In this document: in pieces, positions 24,454 to 33,125 of the stretch
How positions within the stretch are numbered: position 1 is the first letter of the stretch
Layout: each line of letters opens with the position of its first letter
NCBI GenBank assembly: GCA_043747745.1
Contig: JAYTOP010000011.1
Coordinates: 42,362-106,361 of the forward strand
DNA length: 64,000 nt
Origin: SZAS-103 sp043747745
GTDB lineage: Bacteria; Pseudomonadota; Gammaproteobacteria; Xanthomonadales; Xanthomonadaceae
Direction: 5' to 3'
The notes under the pieces: model-generated
The model's database searches: none
Told to the model about the DNA's origin: nothing
What the model saw: only the letters and a program-made list of their open reading frames with translations
Program-made: the position numbers and the translations under genes

Positions 24454-26424
24454 TCAGTTCGCCGGCTTGGCCTTGGTCAACAGCGCATCCACCGCGCCTG
24501 CGGTGATCGGGTGGTAACCGGGCCGGGCCTTGGTGAACACATCCTTGGCGAACGCCAGGCCTTCCTGCGTTTTCGCAAGTGCCGCATACGTCGGCATGAT
24601 CAGTTTCATGCGGCCGATCCTCTGCAGGAACGCGGCCATGCCCGGGCGCGCGGCCGTGTAGCCGTTGCGTGCCGCGAGCGGATACCAGCGCATCGCGATC
24701 TCGCCGTTCGGGGTGCTGCTGAAGTGGTAGTCCTTGTCGAGTGCGCCGATCTGGTCAGCGGTCAGCGTTTCCGGCATGCCTTCAAGGAAGTGCACCCATT
24801 CCTGCGTGCTCCACTTGCCGGTCGCGTCGCTGGTCGGCAACGTGGCGCTGTCGAGCCATGCCTTGCGCGCCGCATCGACCGCATCGAAACGCTCGGAATG
24901 CGCGGCCTTGGCGAATGCCGGGATGCCCGGCTCGTGCAGCCATGCATGCAATTCAGCGTCGGTTACGGCCTTGGGATTCTTACGCAGCAGGTTCGCGCGC
25001 AGATACGCCTCGAACTGGTCGGACGAGATGCTCTTGAACGCGAAATTGTCGAAATAGCTGCGCAAGAACGGATCGAAGCTGTCGCGGCCGAAGCGCTGTT
25101 CGAGGAACTGCAGGAACCACGCGCCTTTCGTATAGGCGATATCGGACAAACCTTCGTCGGGATCGCCCGCGCCCATCGGCGGCAGCACCAGCACCTGCGC
25201 GGCTGGCTTGAGGTCGCCGGACTTGAGTTCGGCCCGGAGTTCGTCCTGGTCGATCACGCGCTCCATGTCGGCCACGTCCACGCCGTACATCGCCTCGGTG
25301 ATGCGCGCCTGCACATACGTGGTGAAACCCTCGTTGAGCCAGATGTCCTTCCAGCTCGCATTGGTCACCAGGTTGCCCGACCACGAGTGCGCGAGTTCAT
25401 GCGCGACCAGCGACACCAGCGATTTGTCGCCGACGATGACGGTCGGCGTCGCGAAAGTCAGGCGCGGATTCTCCATCCCGCCAAACGGGAACGATGGCGG
25501 CAACACGAGGATGTCGTAACGGGTCCATCGGTACGGGCCGTAAAGGCCTTCGGCGGTCGCGATCATCTTTTCGGTGTCGGCGAACTCGGCTGCGGCCTTC
25601 GGTGCCATGTCCGGTTCGGCCCAGACGCCTGCGCGATCCGAGATGCGCTTGAACACCAGATCGCCCACCGCAATGGCGAGCAGGTACGACGGCACCTGTT
25701 GCGGCATCGTGAAGTGATAGTCGCCGCTGCGCCGCGCGGTCGGATCGTTGTCGGCGCTCATCAACGCCATCACGTCCTTCGGCGTGGTGATGTGCGCTGA
25801 ATAGGAAAACCGCACTCCCGGCGTGTCCTGCAGCGGAATCCAGGAACGCGCGTGGATCGCCTCGGACTGGCTGAACATGAAGGGATGCGCCTTGCCCTCG
25901 GTCATCGACGGCTCCAGCCATTGCAGGCCCGAAGCCTGCGGCGATGTCGCATAAGTGATGCGTACCTGGCGCATCGGTTGCTGCGGCATCGCGATGGTCA
26001 GCTTGCTGCCAAGTACCGGGTCACGCGGCGCGAGCACATAGGTCAGCGGCTTCCAGTCGCCGGTCCCGTCGCCGCCTTCGATCTTGTCGATGATCAGGTC
26101 GCGAGTGTCGAGCAGCAGCGCGTGCGCTTGCTTGTCGTAAAAGTTCACGTCCAGCGTGGCGGTACCCGACAGTTGTTTCTTGTCGAAGTCCACCGTCAGA
26201 TCCAGCGCGAGATGGGTGACGAGCGCCTTGGCCGGCTCGGCGTAGCTGCTTTCGTCGTGCGCGCGCGCGGGCATGGCGACCTCCGGAGCGGCGACGGCGA
26301 CCGCTACAGGCGCATGCCTGGCAGCGACCGGCGCAGCGGTGGGTTCGCTGTGCCCGCAGGCGGTCAGCGCGATCAGGCAGGCTGCGGACAGGGAATGGGT
26401 GATCAACCGGGGGACGGGGCGCAT
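24454..26424 (-). CDS. M1 family aminopeptidase lipoprotein (LTA4-hydrolase-like)
   Basis: The protein has 656 residues. A lipobox (LIALTAC, about residues 17-23) predicts a lipoprotein. The exopeptidase motif GGMEN and zinc site HELAH are present, with the third Glu in WLNEGF. The C-terminal helical domain (FLEGMPETLTADQIGALDKDY) is that of the leukotriene A4 hydrolase-like bacterial aminopeptidases. It trims peptides at the cell envelope. The start at 26424 was chosen because it places the signal sequence at the N-terminus. It is clearly different in length and C-terminal domain from the M1 enzyme at 507-3161. Confidence 0.93.
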   Translation of the reverse strand: MRPVPRLITHSLSAACLIALTACGHSEPTAAPVAARHAPVAVAVAAPEVAMPARAHDESSYAEPAKALVTHLALDLTVDFDKKQLSGTATLDVNFYDKQAHALLLDTRDLIIDKIEGGDGTGDWKPLTYVLAPRDPVLGSKLTIAMPQQPMRQVRITYATSPQASGLQWLEPSMTEGKAHPFMFSQSEAIHARSWIPLQDTPGVRFSYSAHITTPKDVMALMSADNDPTARRSGDYHFTMPQQVPSYLLAIAVGDLVFKRISDRAGVWAEPDMAPKAAAEFADTEKMIATAEGLYGPYRWTRYDILVLPPSFPFGGMENPRLTFATPTVIVGDKSLVSLVAHELAHSWSGNLVTNASWKDIWLNEGFTTYVQARITEAMYGVDVADMERVIDQDELRAELKSGDLKPAAQVLVLPPMGAGDPDEGLSDIAYTKGAWFLQFLEQRFGRDSFDPFLRSYFDNFAFKSISSDQFEAYLRANLLRKNPKAVTDAELHAWLHEPGIPAFAKAAHSERFDAVDAARKAWLDSATLPTSDATGKWSTQEWVHFLEGMPETLTADQIGALDKDYHFSSTPNGEIAMRWYPLAARNGYTAARPGMAAFLQRIGRMKLIMPTYAALAKTQEGLAFAKDVFTKARPGYHPITAGAVDALLTKAKPAN

Positions 26425-26467
26425 GGCGGATTCCGATCGGGGGACGGGAGCCGCGAAGTTTACTGCA

Positions 26468-26556
26468 CTGGGAGCGGGGGTCAGGGACTGGGGGCTTGGA
26501 AAAATGCGAAAAAGACGCCCCCGGGCGGCGTCCTGGACTCTTGCGAGTCCCTGGCC
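26468..26556. repeat. G-run / C-run inverted repeat
   Basis: GGGGGTCAGGGACTGGGGGC on the left and GAGTCCCTGGCCCCGC on the right form a loose inverted repeat around the ubiE terminator hairpin. The hairpin GGACTC-ttgc-GAGTCC lies inside it. The vocabulary is the same as in the repeats at 22389-22505 and 33125-33263. Confidence 0.5.
26507..26532 (-). terminator. Rho-independent terminator of ubiE
   Basis: On the minus strand a stem GACGCC/GGCGTC (26532-26514) with a GC-rich loop is followed directly by five U residues (26513-26509) and, after a short gap, by more U residues. It lies 58 bases after the ubiE stop codon, in the right direction. Confidence 0.75.
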
Positions 26557-26589
26557 CCGCGGCACCGATCCCTCACAGGCACCCATCCC

Positions 26590-27390
26590 TCAAACGCTAT
26601 AGCCGCTATGGATCGCCACGATGCCGCCGCTGAGGTTGCGGTATTCGCAACGCGCGAACCCCGCCTCCTCCATCATCGAGCGCAATTCGTCCTGCGGCGG
26701 GTGCTTGCGGATCGACTCGGCGAGGTACTGGTAGCTGTCGGCGTCCTTCGCGAACAGTTTCCCGAGCCGCGGCAATACCTGGAAGGAATGGAAGTCGTAG
26801 ATCGGCTTGAACCAGTCGGCCTTGACCTGCGAGAACTCCAGCACCAGCGCGCGGCCGCCGATCTTCAGCACGCGCCGCATCTCACACAGCGCCGCGGGCT
26901 TGTCGGTCACGTTGCGCAGTCCGAAGGCGATGGTGACGAGGTCGAAGCTGCGGTCCGGGAACGGCAGCGCCTCGGCGTTGCACTGGACGTACTCGATGCC
27001 AGCAACGAGGCCACGGTCGGTCAGCCGATCGCGGCCGACGCTCAGCATGTCGCCGTTGATGTCGCCGAGCACCACTCTTCCTTGCCGATCACCCTGAGCC
27101 TGTCGCAGGGCGACGCGCTCATGCAGCAGCGCCGCGATGTCGCCGGTGCCGCCCGCAAGGTCGAGCACCGCGTCGCCGCGCTTCACGCCCGAGGTGCCGA
27201 CGAAATAGCGCTTCCACAACCGGTGCACGCCGAGCGACATCAGGTCGTTCATGCGGTCGTAGCTGCGCGCGACCGAGGTGAATACCTCGCCCACGAGTTT
27301 CTGCTTCTCGCCGACGGGAACGTCGCGGTAGCCGAAGTGCGTGGTAGAGGCCGGGGCGGCTGGTTCGGGCTTGTCGGATGGTTCGCTCAT
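26590..27390 (-). CDS. ubiE: Ubiquinone/menaquinone biosynthesis C-methyltransferase
   Basis: The protein has 266 residues. It has the UbiE signatures YDRMNDLMSLGVHRLWKR near the N-terminus and NVTDKPAALCEMRRVLKIGG in the second half, plus the SAM motif VLDLAGGTGDIAA. It methylates the quinone ring in ubiquinone (and menaquinone) synthesis. Between the SAM motif and the next strand (about residues 92-104) it carries VALRQAQGDRQGR, about ten residues longer than E. coli UbiE at that place; the DNA there matches a dispersed repeat. A terminator follows, and the gene is divergent from the AIM24 protein gene. Confidence 0.96.
   Translation of the reverse strand: MSEPSDKPEPAAPASTTHFGYRDVPVGEKQKLVGEVFTSVARSYDRMNDLMSLGVHRLWKRYFVGTSGVKRGDAVLDLAGGTGDIAALLHERVALRQAQGDRQGRVVLGDINGDMLSVGRDRLTDRGLVAGIEYVQCNAEALPFPDRSFDLVTIAFGLRNVTDKPAALCEMRRVLKIGGRALVLEFSQVKADWFKPIYDFHSFQVLPRLGKLFAKDADSYQYLAESIRKHPPQDELRSMMEEAGFARCEYRNLSGGIVAIHSGYSV
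27084..27113 (-). repeat. In-frame dispersed repeat inside ubiE
   Basis: The bases GATCACCCTGAGCCTGTCGC (plus strand, 27087-27106) and the GGG after them match a motif (CCTGAGCCTGTCGAAGGG type) often seen as an intergenic repeat in GC-rich proteobacteria. When translated in this direction it gives the peptide LRQAQGDR. It sits in a surface loop of the methyltransferase and adds about ten residues without breaking the frame. A similar but more decayed version occurs in rdgC. Confidence 0.65.
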
Positions 27391-27478
27391 GCCGCGATTA
27401 TCGCATCCGCTGGCGCCCGATGAATGCTCGGGCGGATGGCGTATAACGGCGCATACGCCACCTGCCACGGAGCCTGCG

Positions 27479-28180
27479 ATGCCAGCCAACGACCTGCCGA
27501 AACTGATGCCGACCAGCGCCAGCGCCGAAACCTTCGGCGGCGTGACCTACCACATCGATGGAGAACTCGTGCCCGTGCTCACCGTCGATGTATCGGCGAT
27601 GCCGGTCTATTTCGAGCACCACATTCTGCTGTGGAAGCACACTTCGATCCAGATCGCGCTGCGGCCAATGAAGGGCGCGCTCAAACGCATGATGGCCGGC
27701 ATGCAGGTGTTCGTGACCGAGGCCAGCGGCAAGGGCATGATCGCGTTCAGCCGCGACGGCGCAGGTCACATCGTGCCGATCCACCTCGAACGCGGGCAGG
27801 AACTGCACGTGCGCGAACACCAGTTCCTCGCCGCGACCGGCAACATCGACTACACCTTCGAACGCGTGAAGGGCGCCGCGAACATGTTGTTCGGCGGCAG
27901 CGGATTTTTCATCGACAAGTTCAACAGCCACGCGGGCGCCGGCATCCTCTGGCTGCACGGTTATGGCAACGTCTTCGAAAAAGTGCTCGCGGTCGGCGAG
28001 TCGATCGACATCGAGCCGGGCGGCTGGCTGTACAAGGATCCATCCGTGCGCATGGAAACCAGGATCGACCGCCTCAGCAGCGGCCTGTTCGGCGGAATGA
28101 ACCTGATCGTGAATCGCTTCACCGGGCCGGGGCGCGTTGGCATCCAGTCGATGTACATGCATTTCGGCGAGTCGGCATGA
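27479..28180 (+). CDS. AIM24 / TIGR00266 family protein
   Basis: The protein has 233 residues and is rich in beta strands and glycine (MIAFSRDGAGHIVPI, LFGGSGFFIDKF, VGESIDIEPGGWLYKD), the pattern of the AIM24 double-stranded beta-helix family. Bacterial members have no settled function; the yeast namesake is a mitochondrial protein. GGAG seven bases before the ATG at 27479 supports the start. It is divergent from ubiE and overlaps the next gene by four bases. Confidence 0.82.
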   Translation: MPANDLPKLMPTSASAETFGGVTYHIDGELVPVLTVDVSAMPVYFEHHILLWKHTSIQIALRPMKGALKRMMAGMQVFVTEASGKGMIAFSRDGAGHIVPIHLERGQELHVREHQFLAATGNIDYTFERVKGAANMLFGGSGFFIDKFNSHAGAGILWLHGYGNVFEKVLAVGESIDIEPGGWLYKDPSVRMETRIDRLSSGLFGGMNLIVNRFTGPGRVGIQSMYMHFGESA

Positions 28181-29343
28181 GCCATCGATTGGCGTTGTCG
28201 ATCGCAATCTGCGCGTTGTTGTCGGCGCCTGCGTGGTCACGGCCAGATCTCGCGAAGATCAAGGCGGACTATCAGGCGGCGAGCGCGCAGGTGAAAAAGC
28301 ATCAATCCTCGGATGGATCGTATCTCGATAACGATCTGCAGTCGCCGAAATGGCTCGCGAAGAAATGGGCGTTGGCAGGCGAGTGGCTCGCCGCTTCGCT
28401 TGATGCGAGCGACAGTGCGGGTCCTGACCGCGTGCAAGCGGCAATGCACGAACTCGAACCTTCGGAGAAGCCGGCTTTCATAGCACTCGGTGCCACCACG
28501 TACGTCGTGTCTGTACCGGGAGACTTCGGTAATTTCTTCATCGTGAGCAAAACCGCTGGGCATTTCCGTGTTGCATGGAGCATCGCCGACCAGCAGCCCG
28601 TCCGCGGCAAACAGGCAGAAATGCTCGCTGCATGGGGACCGGAAAACGCCAAGGACCAGCGTCGCGATGTCCCGACCGCAGGCCCGGTCAACGGCGCTCT
28701 CGGCTTGCTTCCAGCCGACGCAAAAGGCCGTGCGCGTTTCTACATCGATGGCATCTACGTGGAACCCATCGGATCGACCGTGTCGGCGCAGGTGACCGTC
28801 TGGATGTGGGATGGCACGCACGCGCGATTGCTGATCGCCAGGCGTTTCGGCGTGATGCTCGACCAGAAGGTCGGCACACGGGTCGAAGGCGATCTGCTCA
28901 AGGTTCAGCAGAAAAAGGAATTCCGTACCTTCTCGTCCTGCGGACAATGCGAAGGACGCCAGGTCGACTGGATCGTCCGCGTCGATGGCAAGGACGTTGC
29001 CGATCTTGGGGAAGCCAGCAGCGTGCCGGAACTTGATGCGGTGGACGAACTGTTGTTTCGGCTGATCCATGGCAGGTCGGCAACCGACATCGCCAGTCCT
29101 GCCGCGATCAAATCTGCAGGCGCGATTCTGCGCGATGCGCGTGGCGACCAGTCCGCGAAGGAATGGATGAAGTTTCCGACAATTGGAATGATGGGAAACT
29201 GGACTGTCAGAAAAATGCACGGAGCAGAGATGCTCTGCTTCACGGCGGATGAATCGGGCACGAACATCTACAAGCTGATTCCAAAAGCGGGAGGATTTTT
29301 TATCGAGGACATCACGCGATCAGACGCGGATTGCAGCAGGTAG
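28177..29343 (+). CDS. Secreted protein of unknown function
   Basis: The protein has 388 residues with a clear signal peptide (ALSIAICALLSAPAWS). The mature part has no recognised domain. It contains a CGQCEGRQ motif (C-x2-C, about residue 250) that could bind metal or form a disulfide, plus several beta-rich stretches. The ATG overlaps the AIM24 gene stop (ATGA), so the two are likely made together, though AIM24 itself has no signal peptide. Confidence 0.75.
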   Translation: MSHRLALSIAICALLSAPAWSRPDLAKIKADYQAASAQVKKHQSSDGSYLDNDLQSPKWLAKKWALAGEWLAASLDASDSAGPDRVQAAMHELEPSEKPAFIALGATTYVVSVPGDFGNFFIVSKTAGHFRVAWSIADQQPVRGKQAEMLAAWGPENAKDQRRDVPTAGPVNGALGLLPADAKGRARFYIDGIYVEPIGSTVSAQVTVWMWDGTHARLLIARRFGVMLDQKVGTRVEGDLLKVQQKKEFRTFSSCGQCEGRQVDWIVRVDGKDVADLGEASSVPELDAVDELLFRLIHGRSATDIASPAAIKSAGAILRDARGDQSAKEWMKFPTIGMMGNWTVRKMHGAEMLCFTADESGTNIYKLIPKAGGFFIEDITRSDADCSR

Positions 29344-29510
29344 CGGGGAGTTAACGCAGCGGGTTTTCAACAGCCGAACGGTTGCTCATCCGGGATCGCG
29401 GATTTTGGGGCGCGCTCAGTCGTACGACGCCATGCGCCTGCATGCGGGCCAAGCTCCTTCGCCTTATGCTTCCGGCACGCGCCCTGAGGATGACTGCAAG
29501 AGCAACGACC

Positions 29511-29933
29511 ATGACCGATTTCAGGCTGGTGTATCCGATGTTCGCGATGGTGCTGCTCACGGCCGTCGTGCTGGTCATCCTGTTCCGCAGCCGCGTGCGG
29601 GCCGTCGGCCAGAAGAAGATCAGCGTCCAGTACTTCAGGACCTACCAGGGCGAGGTAGAACCCGACGAGATCGCCAAGCCGGCGCGGCATTTCTCCAACC
29701 TGTTCGAGGCGCCAACGCTGTTTTACGCCGCGTGCGTCACAGCGATGGTCGTTCACGACAGCGGCATGGCAGTGCTGGCGCTGGCGTGGGCCTATGTGGC
29801 GGCGCGCATCCTGCACGCCTTCATCCACCTCGGCAGCAACCGCATCCGGCACCGCTTGCGCGCCTACTTCGCCGGATGGCTGGTGCTGCTCGCGCTCTGG
29901 ATCCAGATCGTCGTGCATGTGGCGATGTGGTAA
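29511..29933 (+). CDS. MAPEG family membrane protein
   Basis: The protein has 140 residues and four membrane segments. The signature RHFSNLFEAPTLFYAACV and the later RILHAFIHLGSNRIRHR match the MAPEG family (eicosanoid and glutathione metabolism proteins). Bacterial members are mostly uncharacterised. The start at 29511 (AAGAG eight bases before) is preferred over in-frame codons further upstream, which would add a basic, non-conserved stretch. Confidence 0.88.
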   Translation: MTDFRLVYPMFAMVLLTAVVLVILFRSRVRAVGQKKISVQYFRTYQGEVEPDEIAKPARHFSNLFEAPTLFYAACVTAMVVHDSGMAVLALAWAYVAARILHAFIHLGSNRIRHRLRAYFAGWLVLLALWIQIVVHVAMW

Positions 29934-29969
29934 TGACGCGGGCTTTCCAGGCCTGCAAAGGCGACGCAC

Positions 29970-30368
29970 ATGGCGAACGAAACAACCTTCCGGCCAGGCT
30001 TCCGCATTTCGGCGATCGACGTGGGCGTGCTCGTCGCCGGCGGGATCGGCTCGTGGTTCACGGCAGGCATCGACGCGTCGCTGGGAATCGCCATCGCTTT
30101 CGTGGTGGCGCATTTCTTCCTGTTCTGCAACGTCGTCCGCATGGGCCGCTCGCTGGAACTGTGTTGGGCAGGACTGTTCGTGCTGCTTGCCGCGGCGACC
30201 CAGCTTGCCGGCATTCCGGGGTGGATTGCCACGTTCACGATCATGCTTGTCTGCACGGTAGTGATCGTGGCCTTGCAAATGTGCGATCCGTCCTATCACG
30301 GCGCTTTCTGGGAACGGATCAATCCGGGCCTGCCGACGTGGTGGGAACGGCACCACGAGAAGAAGTAG
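29970..30368 (+). CDS. Small integral membrane protein
   Basis: The protein has 132 residues and three to four hydrophobic segments (VGVLVAGGIGSWFTAG, LGIAIAFVVAHFFLFCNVV, LFVLLAAATQLAGI, FTIMLVCTVVIVAL). The C-terminus is charged and aromatic (INPGLPTWWERHHEKK). No family is recognised with confidence. It lies 36 bases after the MAPEG gene and is probably co-transcribed with it. Confidence 0.75.
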   Translation: MANETTFRPGFRISAIDVGVLVAGGIGSWFTAGIDASLGIAIAFVVAHFFLFCNVVRMGRSLELCWAGLFVLLAAATQLAGIPGWIATFTIMLVCTVVIVALQMCDPSYHGAFWERINPGLPTWWERHHEKK

Positions 30369-30502
30369 CAGCACGATATCTGGGGCGACCTCCGGCTGCG
30401 GGTGTCGACATCGATGGAGAGACTGCGGTCTGTCCCAAGGGCAAGGTCAAGCGGTATTGTTTCATTCATTGCGGAGTACCCGCGACCCGACCGGATGCGC
30501 AT

Positions 30503-30931
30503 ATGCCGCGTGGATTTCCGCATCACCTCGACCTGACCGTCACCGACCTGCCGCGTTCGATCGCGTTCTACGACAAGGTGCTGGGCGAACTCGGCTATGC
30601 GCGCACCGGCGAGTACGCGGGGGATGTGCCGTGCTGGGCGCTGAACACGCATGGACCGTGTTTCAGTATCGGCCTGCACATGGCACGCAGCGATGCCGTG
30701 CATGATCGTTATGCGGCCGGCTTCCATCACCTTGCCTTGCACGCAGACAGCCGTGAGGCGATCGACGCATTCCACGGGTTCGCATTGCGCGAGGGCATTC
30801 GCGTGCTCGACGCGCCGGCGGAGTACGACTACACGCCGGGTTACTACGCGGTGTTCTTCGCCGATCCGGATGGGCTCAAGCTGGAACTCGTGCATGAGCC
30901 GCCGTCCGCGACACCCAGCGTTGTAAGCTGA
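30503..30931 (+). CDS. VOC family (glyoxalase-like) protein
   Basis: The protein has 142 residues with the paired beta-alpha-beta-beta-beta modules of the vicinal oxygen chelate fold. Likely metal-ligand positions are His in HHLDLTVTDLPRS, His in FHHLALHADS and Glu in GLKLELVHEP. Members include glyoxalases, dioxygenases and antibiotic-binding proteins; the substrate is unknown. It precedes the phospholipid cluster by 25 bases. An upstream extension in frame exists but is not family-like. Confidence 0.85.
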   Translation: MPRGFPHHLDLTVTDLPRSIAFYDKVLGELGYARTGEYAGDVPCWALNTHGPCFSIGLHMARSDAVHDRYAAGFHHLALHADSREAIDAFHGFALREGIRVLDAPAEYDYTPGYYAVFFADPDGLKLELVHEPPSATPSVVS

Positions 30932-30956
30932 TGGGCAACAGCGTTGGGGAACGCAA

Positions 30957-31586
30957 ATGGCAGACAGCGACTTGAATCGACGACCGATCGCCGCGCGTGG
31001 CAGCGGCCTGGCGCAACGCAGCGCTGCGGCGCTCGCGCGCACCGCGATCACGCCGAACCAGATTTCGATGGCCAGCATCGTATTCGCCGGGATCGGCGCA
31101 GCGGCGTTGGTGTGGTGGCCGACATGGGCGGGACTGATACTTTGCGCGGTGTGCGTGCAACTGCGGCTGGTCTGCAACTTGCTCGACGGCATGGTCGCGG
31201 TCGAAGGCGGCAAGGGCTCGATCTTCGGCAGGATCTACAACGAATTCCCGGACCGGCTGACCGATACGCTGTTCATCGTTGCGCTCGGTTACGCCTGCGG
31301 GATGCCGTGGCTCGGATGGCTCGGCGCCCTGCTGGCGGTCGCAACGGCTTATGTGCGCGTGTTCGGCGGATCGCTCGGGCTTGCCCAGGATTTCCGCGGA
31401 CCGCTCGCCAAGGCGCATCGCATGGCGGTGCTGACCGTCGGTTGCATCGCGGGCGCGGTGGAGTTGCGGTGGCATCCCGATGGATACGCACTGCTGGCAG
31501 CCGCCATCGTGATCGCGGCCGGCTCGCTGCTGACATGCATCGCGCGCACGCTGGCAATCGCGAAACTGCTGAGGGCGCAGACCTGA
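30957..31586 (+). CDS. CDP-alcohol phosphatidyltransferase, variant motif (YnbA-like)
   Basis: The protein has 209 residues and about five membrane segments. The signature region is NLLDGMVAVEGGKG...GRIYNEFPDRLTD. In the canonical motif D-x2-D-G-x2-A-R-x8-G-x3-D-x3-D, three positions differ here (first D to N, R to V, third D to N). This pattern belongs to a side branch of the family found beside CdsA-like proteins, such as E. coli YnbA. It should join a CDP-activated lipid to an alcohol, which is unknown. It begins a three-gene cluster with an acyltransferase and a CdsA-like enzyme. Confidence 0.83.
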   Translation: MADSDLNRRPIAARGSGLAQRSAAALARTAITPNQISMASIVFAGIGAAALVWWPTWAGLILCAVCVQLRLVCNLLDGMVAVEGGKGSIFGRIYNEFPDRLTDTLFIVALGYACGMPWLGWLGALLAVATAYVRVFGGSLGLAQDFRGPLAKAHRMAVLTVGCIAGAVELRWHPDGYALLAAAIVIAAGSLLTCIARTLAIAKLLRAQT

Positions 31587-31587
31587 C

Positions 31588-32184
31588 ATGTTGCTGTCGC
31601 GCGCACTCGCCGGGATGGTCCGCGTGCTGGTCGGCGCGCAACCGCGCTGGCTCGGTTGCAAACCCATGCCCGCGCTGCGCATCTACTACGCGAACCACAC
31701 CAGCCACTTCGACGCGCTCGCATTGTGGAGCGCACTGCCGAACAAACTCCGTGCGAAGACGCGGCCGGTCGCGGCGAAGGACTACTGGAGCACCGGCATC
31801 CGCGCGTATATCGCGACGAACGGATTCAATGCCTTGTTCATCGATCGCAACGCGGATCGCAGTGCGGGCGATCCGCTGGCACCGCTCGGCGAGGCGCTCG
31901 CACGCGGCGAATCGCTGATCATCTTCCCTGAAGGCACGCGCCGCGCGCAGGCATTGCCGAGTGCGTTCAAGAGCGGGCTGTTCCATCTGGCGACGCGCTT
32001 TCCGCAGGCCGAACTGATTCCGGTCTATCTCGACAATTTGTATCGCAGCATGCCCAAGGGCACGTTCCTGCCGGTGCCGCTGACGTGTTCGGTGCGCTTC
32101 GGCGCGCCGCTGGAACGCCGCGCGGACGAGGCCAAGGACATTTTCCTCGAGCGTGCGCGCACCGCAATCGTGGAGCTCGCATGA
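31588..32184 (+). CDS. PlsC-like 1-acylglycerol-3-phosphate acyltransferase
   Basis: The protein has 198 residues. The H-x4-D catalytic box is NHTSHFD (H37 to D42), and the substrate-binding FPEGTRR box follows in the second half. Such enzymes add the second acyl chain to make phosphatidic acid, or acylate related alcohols. The gene starts one base after the upstream stop and overlaps the CdsA-like gene by four bases, so acyl transfer, activation and head-group transfer are encoded together. Confidence 0.9.
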   Translation: MLLSRALAGMVRVLVGAQPRWLGCKPMPALRIYYANHTSHFDALALWSALPNKLRAKTRPVAAKDYWSTGIRAYIATNGFNALFIDRNADRSAGDPLAPLGEALARGESLIIFPEGTRRAQALPSAFKSGLFHLATRFPQAELIPVYLDNLYRSMPKGTFLPVPLTCSVRFGAPLERRADEAKDIFLERARTAIVELA

Positions 32185-33125
32185 ACTCGCAGGAGAAATT
32201 CTATTGGCTGATGGGCGGCATTGCCGCGTTGCTGGTCGTCGCGTCGCTGATCGGCTGGGTGCTGCAGATGCGCGCCGCGCCGCGCGGCGGCAGCGCGACG
32301 ATCGACAACCTCAATGCCCGCACCCGCGCGTGGTGGGTGATGGTCGCGGTGCTCGCGGCGAGTTTCCTGCTTGGCCCGACCGCGACCGTGGTGATGTTCG
32401 CGATCGCATCGGTGTTCGCATTGCGCGAATTCGTCACCCTGACGCCGACGCGACCCGGCGACCACATGTCGCTGGTCGCGTGCTTCTACATCATGATTCC
32501 CGTGCAGTACTGGCTGATCCACGACGCGTGGTACGGATTGTTCGCGATCTTCCTGCCGGTCTACGGTTTTCTCTCGTTGCCGGTGCTGATGGCGATGTCC
32601 GGCGATACCGACGGCTTCCTCGAGCGCGTGACCAAGATCCAATGGGGCGTGCTGATCACGGTCTACTGCATCAGCTATGCACCAGCGTTGCTGCTGCTCA
32701 AGCTGCATGGCGACGGTGGCGAGAACTTGCTGCTCATCATCTACCTGCTGCTGGTCGTGCAGATCAGCGACGTGCTGCAGTACGTGTTCGGCAAGCTGTT
32801 CGGCAAGCATGCGATCGCGCCGCGCGTGAGTCCGTCCAAGACCGTGGAAGGCTTCGTCGGCGGCGGGTTGAGCGCGATCGGCATCGGCACCGCGCTGTGG
32901 CGAATCACGCCGTTCACGCCTTGGCAGGCGTGTGCGATGTCGGCTGTGATCGTGATCGCGGGTTTCCTCGGCGGGCTGTCGCTGTCGGCGGCCAAGCGCA
33001 GCCTCGGCGCGAAGGACTGGGGCTCGATGATCGAAGGCCATGGCGGCATGCTCGACCGTTTCGATTCGGTGAGCTTCGCCGCGCCGGTGTTTTTCCACCT
33101 GTGCAGGTACTACTTCACGGGGTGA
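32181..33125 (+). CDS. CdsA-family phosphatidate cytidylyltransferase (YnbB-like)
   Basis: The protein has 314 residues and about eight membrane segments. The CdsA signature near the C-terminus is present (SAAKRSLGAKDWGSMIEGHGGMLDRFDS), as is SPSKTVEGFVGG. It makes CDP-diacylglycerol from phosphatidic acid and CTP. It does not lie in the usual cdsA neighbourhood (with uppS, dxr, bamA), so it may be a second copy dedicated to the neighbouring CDP-alcohol transferase. That paralogy is inference. Confidence 0.9.
   Translation: MNSQEKFYWLMGGIAALLVVASLIGWVLQMRAAPRGGSATIDNLNARTRAWWVMVAVLAASFLLGPTATVVMFAIASVFALREFVTLTPTRPGDHMSLVACFYIMIPVQYWLIHDAWYGLFAIFLPVYGFLSLPVLMAMSGDTDGFLERVTKIQWGVLITVYCISYAPALLLLKLHGDGGENLLLIIYLLLVVQISDVLQYVFGKLFGKHAIAPRVSPSKTVEGFVGGGLSAIGIGTALWRITPFTPWQACAMSAVIVIAGFLGGLSLSAAKRSLGAKDWGSMIEGHGGMLDRFDSVSFAAPVFFHLCRYYFTG

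Noticed and set aside
29461..29500. CTTATGCTTCCGGC resembles the lac promoter core
   Set aside because: The match is short and the -35/-10 spacing does not continue; probably coincidence.
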